From contig BDIU01000388.1 of the NCBI GenBank assembly GCA_002118135.1, positions 1 through 64,000 of the forward strand: a DNA stretch of 64,000 nt, given 5' to 3'. This DNA is from Trebouxia sp. TZW2008 (Eukaryota > Chlorophyta > Trebouxiophyceae > Trebouxiales > Trebouxiaceae). Positions 20,601 to 31,600 of the stretch are shown here, in pieces. Each line of letters begins with the position of its first letter. Positions within the stretch are counted from its first letter, which is position 1. Below the pieces are notes generated by a model. The model had not been told where the DNA came from and did not search any database. It was given only the letters and a program-made list of their open reading frames with translations. The position numbers and the translations under genes were made by a program.

Positions 20601-21612
20601 AGGCCAGTTTCAAACTGCGACCAGACCCCGCCAGGCTGCCAGGTGTCGCCATGACTGTTCCAACAGAAGCCAGGCCTGATAGCAACTTCACAGCACAGCT
20701 CAAATGCGGGCTCTGGGCTGAGCTTCTTGCTGCCTGCAATGCCACGGCCTGTGAGGATGCACTTTGTGTTTTATTGAAACAGCTTCTGAGGCCAGTTTCA
20801 ACATGTGGCCAGACCCTCCCTGGCTGCCCTGACTGCTCCAGCAACAGCCGGGTGTGTTAGCAACTTCAAAGCACAGCTCAAAGGCCAGCTCTGCGCTGAG
20901 CCTCTTGCTGCCTGCAACAAGACGGCACTTGTGCATGGCGCTGTTGTTCATCAAACAGCGCTGTTTGATGAACAACAGCGCTTCCTTTTGATTGCTGAGG
21001 ACTACTACTTCTTTTGTTTGACAAAGACTGAGTCAGAAGATTGGATTTCTGCTGCTCAGACTCAGACGATGCGCTGCATCAATTGTAATTGGGTGTAGCA
21101 GGTATCACATGGACGTCAAGATACCTCGTGGACATCAGGATTTGGGATCAAACAAATGAGTGTCTGCAAACCCAGCAGTGCCTTATTCAACAGTGCCCAT
21201 GAAGCTAGAACTGGCTTGATTCAAGCAACAGTGTGAAATGTTCGTACTAAGTCACTGCATGACTACCAACTTACAATGCATGCAAGATGGCTTGCAGGCA
21301 GAATTTCCAAATGACACTGTATGCAAGATCAGCTAGCTGATTGCAAACACCTGCAAAAGGGGCTGTGTCTTGATTGCAGCCCTTGACAGGGTCAACAGAT
21401 GGCTTACTTGTGCTCAGCCGAAAGAGGGTTTTGCTGCTTCTGCTTGTGAGCTGAGATGCTTTGCTGGTGTCAGCTACACTGCTCTCACAGCTACTGCTGC
21501 TGTCTTGCCGTGGTTCTGTTTTGTTTGAAAGGCCCAGGACTGAGTGCAGGCCAAACATAGCTCTGTGTGAGGGTAGAGCGCTTCTACCGTGACCAGCGTC
21601 CAATATGGACAT
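14674..21612 (-). CDS. PP2C-fold protein with long disordered tail, possible pseudophosphatase
   Basis: Nine phase-consistent exons give 1,021 aa: 21612-21351, 20733-20533, 20033-19776, 19392-19097, 18591-18439, 17931-17306, 16973-16421, 15857-15445, 14977-14674. After a Ser-rich leader, the PP2C-like part (about residues 90-400) has SCQDDAYMCTNFLG, FAGVFDGHGFNGRSAA, NCKAVLGHSD and VLATSGVWDVMTPQEAVDFV, then IAEDVAAVIIHC. Active PP2Cs normally have ATDGVWDV and a final (D)(N/D)-I/V-T/S motif whose Asp residues bind metal. Here the first is Ser and the last appears as Glu, and I cannot find the usual GLAxSRAxGD block. About 620 residues of Ser/Pro/Gln-rich low-complexity tail follow. The ATG at 21612 is the best start I see, but an upstream exon cannot be excluded because an acceptor-like CTTTCAG lies just before it. 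Several introns contain echoes. Confidence 0.78.
18622..18790 (-). repeat. Acceptor-side echo of the PP2C exon 18591-18439
   Basis: A degenerate copy of the exon coding VLATSGVWDVM, with its acceptor, lies upstream in the gene. It keeps the GCATTTGCAA-type acceptor block and the GGGTGTGTGCCTCCAG block but has lost the reading frame. A further remnant reaches to about 18860. Confidence 0.75.
20330..20460 (-). repeat. Donor-side echo of the PP2C exon 20733-20533
   Basis: This copy of the 3' half of the exon includes a donor (G|GTACGTATG) and still reads GLKSCQDDVYMCTNFLGHPD with few changes. Farther upstream in the copy there are stop codons. From an internal AG it stays open for about 28 codons, so use as an alternative exon is possible but untested. 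Confidence 0.75.
20760..20930 (-). repeat. Acceptor-side echo of the PP2C exon 20733-20533
   Basis: A degenerate copy of the 5' half of the exon (SxxLSxExAFELCxEVA) with its TTGCAG acceptor, lying directly upstream of the intact exon. Together with 20330-20460, this exon is flanked by echoes on both sides. Confidence 0.75.
20938..20981. repeat. Perfect 44-bp palindrome
   Basis: The sequence equals its own reverse complement over 44 bp with central AGCGCT. It lies in the first intron of the PP2C-fold gene, next to the acceptor-side echo at 20760-20930. Confidence 0.9.
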
Positions 21613-23700
21613 CTGCTGCTCATCAATGTGCTGAAAGACGCATTTGGCTGATCAGCAATAGCTCTGAGACACAAAGGAGTGCTGACTGCTGAATGGCTTG
21701 CTGCGCCTCAGTTGCCTGCACCAACCACCTGACAGATGAATGCACACACCAACCAGACGAAAGCTCATTGTGTTCCTGTGTTACTTGGCAACCATTCCGC
21801 TGAGCACAAGCGACGCCTTACGAGAAGCACAATGGCAGTCCGACTCTTGCAAGAATGTGTCGAGGGCAGCAGCCGTGAGCACAACGTCTTTGCCAACAGG
21901 ACAGACAGCAGTACACGAGCTAGCGTCAGACATTGCCAATCTCACTGTGTTGCGCTCACGCTTGCGCAACGAGAGCAGCGACTGTGGGCCGACCTTGCAG
22001 GGCTAGGACCAGAAGCCGTCTGACTGCCATCGGTAGCGAGACTGAGCGATCCTGGCGCTCTGCTCAATACTCAAATGTGCGCCACCGTCTGACAAGCTGC
22101 CGCGCGCGATACACCTGACGACGTTCTGGGGTGGTGCAAACAGTAAGCACTGTTGAGCTGGAGTGTCAATACGTACAGCGGCCCTGAGCACCGATGCACT
22201 CACTGTCGGTTCAACGTGAGCAGTGTGTGCAGCGAACAGCAGCAAGGTCGCGAAGAGACACAAAGCTTGGTTGCTGACTCGAGTTCGGGCCTCACTGCTC
22301 AACAACCTGCATCGCCGATGCAGCATCGGGGAATTCGTGAGCTCAGCGAATTGACGCCAATTTGCCTCAACTCAAAATCGAGGCTCGACACTGTAAAGTA
22401 CTGATTTAAATGCCGCAGGTGATGACTACCACCCGCCGAGCAAAAAGGACCTTTTGCAGCGCTTGCGCAGATTTATACTTGCGGGCAGGTGAGTTTGCAA
22501 CAAGTCAGCCTTGCTCGTTGCAGTGTTGGTTTCTGTCGATGCGCCATCACAGGTAAGCTATACTGCTGCGGCACACGGCGCCGCTGATGCGCTTGAGCGT
22601 GCAGACTAGTACAGGACGTGATAGCTTGCTTCTGCAGTGTGTCCCACCAGCAGCATCTTGTATGCCGAATGGAGCATCATCTAGTCGCCCAACAACCTTG
22701 AACAGGAACAGCCTGGCGGCAGCCACCGCGTGTGTACTGCTTTGTGTCCTGCTGACAGGCAAGCTGGAGCTGTTGTCAGAAAGCTGCTTCCGCTCGCCTC
22801 TGGCTGCAGCTCAAGCTGAATATTCTGTTCTGATGCTTCTACTAGCGTATTGCTTCTGATCAGCGGTATGCTAGTACTGCAGTGGCCAAACATTGTCTGC
22901 TTCCTCAACATTTAAGGACCAGGTCTGACCCTGCATTGTTTGACTGGTACATGAGTGTGCGCTGTGTCAGCGAGCTGCCCTACCTTGGCGCCATGCAGCT
23001 TGGACTGAGAGCTTGCATGTGTCTATGTACTGTGGCGGATGCGTCTTGTACAACAGCAATGGACACCAACTGCTTTGCTGGGGTCATGATTGAGCCTTGT
23101 ACAGATCAGCTAGCATGTCAGACATGATATTCAATGTGTGCTCCACCTGTTTGAGACTTCACAGCCCGGCCACAAGGCATCCGGCCAGCTAGTGATGTGC
23201 ACACGTGTGTTTGATGTCAAGGATCTCGTGTTTCAACATGGTCATCATCATTACTTGACAGCATACAAATTGACATACTTTATATTTGCTGGCTTGCAAG
23301 AACTACCGTAGCCAGAGTCATGCCCTGCATGCCTGTGGTGCATTGCTGTGGTTGTCATTGTCAGTGAGAAAGCTGCTGGAATGAACAGCACTAGGAAACA
23401 GGACAAACTCTCCCTCACACTTTACATTGTTGTAAGCACTGCAGCTTCTCATCACAGCTGTGTGCACCCACTGAAAATTGCATATAACATGATGTGCCAG
23501 CGCAGTAACACAAATGCATTTGCTGCCTGTAACACCACTCTGCTGCACAAGACTTGTCTGTGTGACATGCACGCACAGCTCAAATTGCATGTAGGGAAAG
23601 TAAGTAAACAATCAAATTCTTGGGAGTCTCTGAGTGAACACCATCATTCACTGGCAAACGTTGACAGAAAGAGAGCATTACAAAGTGTGCATATCGTGCA
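21613..23700. other. Unresolved region with candidate exons only
   Basis: Several open stretches look partly coding but I could not link them into a gene. On the plus strand 21740-22006 begins with ATG and a hydrophobic leader. On the plus strand 22419-22485, flanked by GCCGCAG and a GTGAGT donor, would read DDYHPPSKKDLLQRLRRF. Plus-strand 22587-22859 and 22882-23127 are also open. On the minus strand 22326-22003 starts with ATG and a signal-peptide-like leader. CpG is higher around 21900-22600, suggesting a promoter or gene start here. Confidence 0.3.
21740..22006 (+). CDS. Candidate secreted or type II membrane protein start, unresolved
   Basis: An 88-codon open frame from ATG with a basic start followed by a hydrophobic segment (RRKLIVFLCYLATIPL), then a polar region with N-x-S/T sites (NVS, NLT, NES). 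This resembles a signal anchor plus stem. I find no catalytic or other domain and no confident next exon. The antisense strand is also open in places, so this may be a chance frame. Confidence 0.25.
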   Translation: MHTPTRRKLIVFLCYLATIPLSTSDALREAQWQSDSCKNVSRAAAVSTTSLPTGQTAVHELASDIANLTVLRSRLRNESSDCGPTLQG

Positions 23701-24558
23701 TCACTTTGTGTTCTGGGTCTCTACATCACTGGTGCTTGCTTGTGTTTGAGCAAACTTCTCAACATTCTCCCCTGCAAGCACAGACAGCAGTCAGCTGCAT
23801 CTGTTGACTGCTCGCTGCTGCAAATGCTCAAGTCATATGGCACGCATAGGCAATTTAGGATTCTCTGAGTGCAATGATATTGCCAAGTCATGAAATATGC
23901 ATGCATTTGGTACATACGCTGAGCCTGTGCTGTTCCTTCTCTCCTGCGGTCCTTGGGCCGAGGTGAGTCGTTAGGGTTGTCAATGGTTGCATCTTCCTGG
24001 CGACCAATACCCTGCTCGTCAAAGCCACCTGTGGTGTTTGGACCAGTGAAATCACCCAGCTTTTTCCTCTGTTCTGTAGCATCCTGTATGCACAGATGTG
24101 TGTTGGCACTCCTGACCAAGTCGTTGGGACTGCATGCTGTTGTGCCCTTTGACTTCACGAAATGAGTGTTGCAAAGCATACCTGAGGACCAAAGAACTGT
24201 CCCTTGAGCTTTTCGACTGGTCCGGAGCTCTCGCTCAGATTGGTGACTAGATTTGTGTTGGCGAAAGAAGGCTGAGCCTGCATCATCGAGTGTGATAGCT
24301 CAGAGACGACCACGCTCGGGTTGAAAGAGCGTCGTTGATTGCAGCTGAGACCGCTTGACAACAGCGCACCAGTAGCAGGGCTGCAGCTGTTCCAGCTGTC
24401 AAAGCCTGAGTAAGAGCACCAGCACCGAACTTGCTAATGCTTTGACGTCGCTCGTTAGCGGCGCATGTAACGACAGAGCGTCTAGACTGTGTACGAGCGG
24501 TCTGAGGTGATTGTCTGACAACGAGGCTGCTGCCAACCAGGGTCTGGGCGCAAGCCAT
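23701..24558 (-). CDS. Predicted plastid-targeted protein, function unknown
   Basis: The start is the ATG at 24558. The first 40 or so residues (MACAQTLVGSSLVVRQSPQT, then TQSRRSVVTCAANERRQS) are rich in Ala, Ser, Arg and Gln and poor in acidic residues, as in chloroplast transit peptides. An Ala/Leu-rich hydrophobic stretch follows (GAGALTQALTAGTAAALLL), as in thylakoid-directed leaders. Later exons are 24182 upward (PVEKLKGQFFGPQ), 24083-23918 (DATEQRKKLGDFTGPNTTGG and on) and 23771-23701 (ENVEKFAQ to VETQNTK, stop). The last two junctions match in phase. Between 24390 and 24340 the frame changes by two, and I could not find a normal-sized intron; a very short intron, an indel or a sequence error are options. 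I do not recognise the family. Confidence 0.6.
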
Positions 24559-25680
24559 GCTTACTGATGCGTAGTCTGTTCTGCTGACTGTAAGCTAACT
24601 TTCACGGCACGAAGTTGAGCGCGTCGACGAGGGTACAACTTGTGTTTTGATGCTCCGCGAGGCCTCCTGACGATCGCGATAAGGTTTTGAACCTATGAAT
24701 AAGAGGAAGAAGATCTCAGCGAACAGCTGCCATGCATTTGCTTGCTTGACACTCCAGGGTCACTTTGATGGTGGGCAGTAGGCGTTATGCGCGACTTCAC
24801 TGCTCAAGATGAGCAAGGGCGAGGTATATCGGGATCAGGCTCTCTGCCCCTCTCTTTCATGCGAGCAACGCATGGCACCTGCTGTAATGATAGACAGAAA
24901 CGCAGAATGTTACTAGCGGGCTTGCATAGCCTGGTGAGCCTGGATCTCATGCAACGCACTGGCACTGTGTCTTAGGACATTGCACCGACCGTCTTCAGCA
25001 ACAGCTACACAGAGGTTGTATCATGGCATTAGCAAATGGAACTGCACTGTGTTCAGCTGTTTCAGCGCTGCATGCAACCTCATTATGTGCAAAGCTGAAG
25101 AGGTGACTGTTACAGGGCAACTTGATTGGCTCTCTGACACGTAGCTAGCACATGCTTTTCATGCGCCCCGTTACAGTGGGTGGTTTCGGATGGTTAGGCC
25201 GTTTGACCTCAGATTGGAGGTCGGCGGTTCGATTCAGCGCTTCCGCACGATTGGTCCTGTTCCCAGCCTTATATGATACTTGACATTGATTGCTTGATGA
25301 TTTGGGTTCTCCGCTTCCGTTAATTGATTCAAGCCCGGGGGTCTTGATTTAACGGGGGGGGGTGGTTACAGGGCAACTTAATTGGCTCTCTGACACGTAG
25401 CTAGCACACCCTTTTCATGCGCCCCGTTACAGTGACATCAATGCTTGTTTTGCTCAAGCACCGAATTTTGCTCCATAAACCTGTAAAGGCTGCGCTCAGC
25501 AAAAACATGTGTCCTTCTTCTATGAGTCAGAATAGGAACAATTGCAAGTGGCCCTGAGGCACCACAAACAGCAAGCAAAGCACACACATCCTGCTAAACA
25601 TGCAATGCAAGTGCCTGCAAGCATAGTCACATGTTGTTTTGACCCATGCATTGCTCGGCAAGATCTATAGGCTAGCTAGA
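24559..25680. other. Intergenic stretch containing a small repeat-bounded element
   Basis: The first 200 bp are CpG-rich and likely hold the promoter of the plastid-protein gene. No coding exon is supported. The element at 25109-25434 is described separately. Confidence 0.4.
25109..25434. mobile_element. Candidate miniature element with 70-bp terminal direct repeats and a tRNA-like core
   Basis: Two direct repeats of 70 bp (25109-25178 and 25365-25434) differ at only three positions. Each starts with GTTACAG and ends with GTTACAGTG. The 186-bp interior has a G9 tract immediately before the second repeat, as a polypurine tract would be placed in a TRIM-type element. It also has a tRNA-like segment at about 25180-25250, with GGTTCGATTC resembling a B box and GACCTC/GAGGTC forming a stem. 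There is no protein-coding capacity. It could instead be a local tandem duplication around a decayed tRNA gene. Confidence 0.45.
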
Positions 25681-28600
25681 TCAAGCAGAACCCCTCTGGT
25701 TTCCTAGCAAAGCAGCGCTGCTCCTGGTGCTTAACTCCCCTGAGCTTGCTCCTGACAGCTCCTCAACCCTAGGACTGCCAAACGTTGAACCCTCAGGGAT
25801 CCTCAGCAGGGGATTACGAGTGGGCGACTCATCCCCTCCCAAGATGGGCCCATTACTGAACCTGCCCTGGCTGTACTCAAAGGGGGAGGCCCCAATTTCC
25901 CCCTGGGTAGGGGGGCTGGAGTCCCCTTCAGTGCCAGCCACTGTCTTCTGGCCACTAGGGCTGCGCTTGAGCATGCTGACTGAAGCATTGGGGTTCTTCA
26001 GCAAGAAATGGGCAGCCTTGTTTGCATGATCAGCTTCACCAGTTGTGCGGCGGGCAGAGGCTGTCTTCTGAAGGGCAGAACGCTGAGGTGGTGCTGGCGG
26101 AGAGTAAGCCTCCTCTTCTTTCTTGTCTGCCAGGCGTGATGCAGCCGCCCTGCAAATGCCCAGCGTATGCAGTGAGGGCTCTTGAACCGCAAATGCAGCA
26201 TTGATAACATGCACTATGCAGCAATTGCATACGCTATTTGTGTCGCAGCTGCAACAGCACTTCTTGAGCTACTGCAGGAATTTCTTTCTGGCGCCATGCT
26301 TGCAGCGCTCCTTGGTGGATACAATCAGGACATGAAGGACGGAAAGCTAACCACAAAGTTGGAGTCACTTGCTTGCATTGCTGCTTCAGCAGCAATGACT
26401 CAAAGTATTGTGAAGCCAAATGGTCTCAACTTACGAGACAAAGCATACCACAAAGACAAAGCATTCCGCCTGACTGTTCTGCACACATGAATCAATGCTG
26501 CATGCCACAGCACATGCCCACTGCATGGTGAAAATTTGAGTAGGTGAGGGGACATTCAACATGGTGTTCACCTGCGCATGGCATCGCCACGTTTCTTGGA
26601 TGACGAGAGGCCGCTGGCTTTGGTCTGGCTGAGACCACGCTCCCCCCTGGCAACCCCCTTGCCCACTGCCAGACCCCCCACAGGCATACCACTCAGGCTG
26701 TGGGCAGACCTCTGAGGACTGACGCCAGACTGACCACTGAACTCTCTGCATGCCAATCATTTCTCTCAGAAAATTGATGGCATACATTGCAGCAAGCTAA
26801 TGTCATGATTCTTTGGTCTATTGCTCACGTATGCTGCTCAGGCTGTGTGCAGATCTCTGAGGACTGACGCCTGACTGACCACTGAACTCTCTGCATGCCA
26901 AAGGCACCTTGAGTCAAGCTCATGTCTTGGCGCTCCTGTGGGTTCATGCACTGAAATCAAACGCATGACTGGCTATGGGTGAAGTGTGGACAGAGCAGGC
27001 TAGAATCAAGCTACCACAGCTTGCTTTTGTGCTGTGCTCTGTTGACAATGAGTTTGGGCACAATAATGTTTTCCCAGAAACAAAAGTCAGCAGACTGTGC
27101 CACCTCAGACCTGTGGGTAGCACAGTCTGCCCGTCGCAACTTTAAGAAACTGGCATCTTTCCCCTCTCTTCCCATCTCTGACTCAGACAATGTTACAGTC
27201 CTGATTGCACTTGACAAAGCCAAAAGCTCTGACCAACCCTAGACCAGCCAATAGCCTCCTAAAATTGTGCAATGCATTAATTTTGAAGTGATGCCTGCGG
27301 ATATTTTGGAAGCTGGCACTGAGGCCGCATGTCACATCCAGCACAGACTCACTACGGCTCTTGCTGTCCCTTCCTCATTGACATAGGTGTTTATTTTAGA
27401 GCTATTGACAATTGCATCAGCGCTGCTGTCATCATCACAATCACAATCATGGGCCTACCTGCGGATGTTCTGAAGCCTGGCGCTGAAATCATATGCCACA
27501 TTCAACATGTACTCACTATGGCTATTGCTGCCCCCCTCCTCGTTGGCAAAGTTGTTGTTATTGCTGCTATTAACATTTCTATCAACACCATTGCCATCAA
27601 CAGATTCACAATTGTGGGTGTACCTGCGAATGTTCTCAAGGCACCAAAACCATGTACCATCTCCAGCATGGGCTCACTACGTCTGTTGCTGCCCCGCCTC
27701 CTCATTGATATGGTCGTGACTATGACAGCTGTCACTAACTGCGTCAATACTGTTGTCATCACAATTACGGTCATACCTGTGGATGCTCTGAAGGCTGGCA
27801 CTGTAGCCATGTGCCACATCCAGCATGGGCTCACTGTGGCTGTTGTCGCCGCCCTCCTACAATGATAGCCCAATGGTTGATAACATTGGCATCATGAGCG
27901 TACCTGCGGATGTTCTGGAGGCTAGCACTCAGACCCCGAGCCACATCCAGCATAGACTCACTGCGGCTCTTGCTGCCTCCATCTTCACTCATACCCTCCT
28001 CCTGGTCAGGTGACAGCAGCAGGGTTTGCTTGGAGTTGCGCCGCCGCCTTCTGCCACCCTGCTTCTCCTGTTGATAAGAAGGCACAAGTCAAACAAGTTT
28101 GATCTGGAGGAAATTATGGTCAATTGAAAGCCTCCCTGGGGCTTTTGACAGAATCTAACAGCAGTGCATTCTGCTATCTGCCTGGTGTTATGCGCCGCCG
28201 TTTGCCACCCTGCTTTTCCTTTGCAGTCAAAGGGACTTCATTCAAAGCAGTGACAGTGGTGGGCGCTGTATACAGAACAAAAATTTCAACAAGGTCTCCT
28301 ATTGAAAAGAGTCAACAAGTCAAACACTGTGTGAAAGGCCTCAGAGTCAGTTTGCTTCCTTCTTGTGGCCCGGCATTGTCTCTCCAGCTGCGTTGAAGCT
28401 CAGTATCGTATGCATTGCAGATGTTGGTGCAGAACGTGGGTGACAGTAGAGAGAGAGTGTAACTTTACATGCTTTAGCCAGCCAACGAGGCTGATCGCAT
28501 GTGCCACATAGTGGCAATGACTATATGTCCATGAGGTTCAGGCAGTCTACGACATAATGAAACACTGGCTGGGACCAGATGACATTTGCATGACATAAGC

Positions 28601-31600
28601 TGAGACAAGGTGATTCTTTCACTTGCTCAGCAGGCATAGGACAGTATAGCATGCACAGTTGGACACATTCTGCAAAAGCAAATTGGCTCCTTGAGCACAG
28701 ACTTTGCAGCTGGCAGATGATGATGCTGATGATAGATGCAAAGCAGCATTGCATGCACAGCATGGGATACAATGGCATGTCAGAGCTTGAGACCAGTCCC
28801 TCTCCCGAGGCAGAATATCATGATAGTGGTACACATAAAAGCGCCATTTAGACCTGTAAAGCAGCATTGCATTCACAGCATGGGACAGCATGGCAAGTTA
28901 GATCTTGAGATTGACCTTTCTCCAGCGGTAGATGATGATAATAGTGATACACATGAAGATGCCTCCCAGAACTGCCAAGGCAATGCCCACTGCCAGCACT
29001 GCATACAGTGAAGCAGACCCAGACACGTAGTCAAGGTTGGGCAAGGCTGTCTTGATGTTCCTGATGCAGGGGCCGCCAGCAGCAGTCCTGCACAACAATC
29101 AGCTTTCAATGCATCTTCCAGCACTGCATACATTGAAGCTGAGGCAGAGACGTAGTCCAGGATGGGCAAGGCTGTCTTGATGTTCCTGATGCAGGGGCCA
29201 CCAGCAGCAGTCCTGCACAACAGCTGGCTTTCAGTGCAAAGGCCAAAGCAAGGCTGAGCATACAGGATTGCGTACAGATAGCATATAGAGTGATGTACAG
29301 GATGACATACAGAGCAGCATACCGGGTAGCATGCAGGATACAAACAGATGTGTTGCAGTCAGCAAAGTACATGCGCCCTGCACCAAATGCGCCCGAGCCT
29401 CTCTGGGCGGGAGAGTGTGCAAGATGGTCCAGTATGCACAGCATGCTCAGCGTGCACAGCATACAAGGTCGAGATTAGGGTGACTTCTGCTGAGTTAGCA
29501 GCTGTCAGCAGATTGACATGTGAAGCTCAAGAGGGCTGTGCATGCTGACATGATCCATCACTCCTACAGATGCTGGTTGAGCGCAAGTCTGCATACACTC
29601 CCAATCAATCAAACCAAGAAGACAGTATACTGCTTGGTTTTGGACTCAACTGCTGACTGTCGGGGCATATGATAAGCTTTTCTGGGGATTGGTTGCTGCA
29701 TGGGACAATGAACAATTTTATGCAGGCGGAGGCTGAAGGTGTGACCTCCCTGCATTGCTGATGCTAAAAAACCATTGTTGCACGCTGTCTGGCCTCCAAG
29801 CATGCCACTGCATGTGTCTTGTTCCATGCAAATGACCAGTGAATAGAGGCAGAGGCTGAAGGTGTGACCTGACGTATCCCTCATCACATGAGCTGCAGTC
29901 TGTGCCAGCATAGCCCAAGTAGCACTGGCAGATGCCCTGAGTGGACAGGCACCAGCCCACTCCTGAGCACAGGGTACCCCCCTTGGGGGTGGGGCACTGA
30001 GTCAGCTCAAACAGGCAGTCTTCTGCGCAACCTACAAGCAGACACAAGACTCTACCAACATCCACTGTCACTGACGTTGACACTTTCCTTTGTCAGGACA
30101 CAGTTGGCCCACCCATGAGCACAGGGTAACCCCCTTGGGGTTGGACACTGAGTCAGCTCAAACAACCAATTCTCTGCGCAGCCTACAAGCAGACACAACA
30201 AGCTCTATGGGCACTTCAACAAAATCCACTGTTATTAATCACTGATGCTTTTCTTCACTGAGGTAGAATCGATACAACCCTGGTATTCACTTTTGCTTGA
30301 TATAGATGCTTTCCTCAATTAGGTAGGATCAGCCCACCCCTGAGCACAGGGTACTCCCTATTGGGGGTGGGGCACTCAGTCAGCTCAAAAAAGCAGTCTT
30401 CTGCGCATGCTACACACACACACACACACACAACAAGCTTCTCAGGACATTCACTGTTACTGATTTGCTTCATTACAGCAGACCAGTGGCCCACTCCTGA
30501 GCACCGGGTAACCCCTTTTGGAGTGGGGCACTCAGTCAGCTCAAAAGAGCAGTCCTCTGCTCATGCTGCACACACACAACAAGCTTCTCAGATTCTTCAC
30601 TATTGCTGATTTCCTTCAATAAGGCAGACTTAGCCCACCCCTGAGCACAGGGTACCCCCCTTGGGGGGCCAGGCACTGAGTCAGCTCAAAAAAGCAGTCC
30701 TCTGCGCAGCCTGTACCCACAGACACTGTGACAATGGTGTATCACAAGCACCAGCACCATCATGATGATGATGATCGTCATACTTGGCTGTTAGACCAGA
30801 CCAATCTAAAACAATGATCGGCTGCTGATGATTGAGATAATTGGTTGTTGTACTTAGTGTAAGGCATGTCTTTCACCTGTATAGGCATTTCTTGAGGTTT
30901 GGGGGCATTTGCTGGCTTCACACACCACTTCTTTGCACACAGTCGCAGCATGCTGTGCTCAACAACTGCCACAATGGAGTACCTCAATCAGCAGTTGACC
31001 ACCATTTGAAGTTGGGGCCTTGATCCAGTTTCTCAACTGTATTCAATGTGACCACTGCCGTTCGCTGTGACAATCATGCCTAGTTTTGAGTTGCATGCAT
31101 TGACGTTGACCTCCATTAGCATTGTTGGAGGTCGAGGGGCGCTCTCCGGCTTCACAGACCAGATTCCTGCGCACAGCTTGCCTCTCTACAATTGAAACAA
31201 GTACTGTCTACTTGGTGCAGCTTTTGCCCACATCATGCTAAAGTAGAATGCCAATGCGCAATGCAGGCTTCTTTTGTGATCAGCTGTTGCCTGTCTTGTC
31301 TGGTGTTGAGGTCACTCACCTCCATTGGCACCATTGGAGGTTGAAGGCCTTTCTCCGGCTTCACAAACCAGGTTGCCGCACACGGCCTGCCTCTCTACCA
31401 TCTCCACTGACTGCAGGATGAACACCTGGTTGGTGCCAGAATCCCCAATGGAGTCTGTCAGGTTGCGGCTGGCCATCGCAGCACTCAAGTCCTGCATGAA
31501 ATGGAATCAATAATTTCTGCCAGCAACTTGCTATTTGCATTCTTCTTGGGTCCTGTGTCTTCAAGCTTTTGCTGGTTGCCTGAACTTGGTGTTCTGCTAG

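Noticed and set aside
25180..25255. A tRNA gene
   Set aside because: The B-box-like word and one stem are present, but the anticodon loop size is wrong and the acceptor stem does not pair. Treated as tRNA-like only.
30412..30434. AC microsatellite as a notable element
   Set aside because: An ordinary simple repeat inside an intron.
30100..30720. Additional EGF modules in the receptor
   Set aside because: Copies stop after the first 70-80 bases of the exon and have no usable donor; they are echoes.
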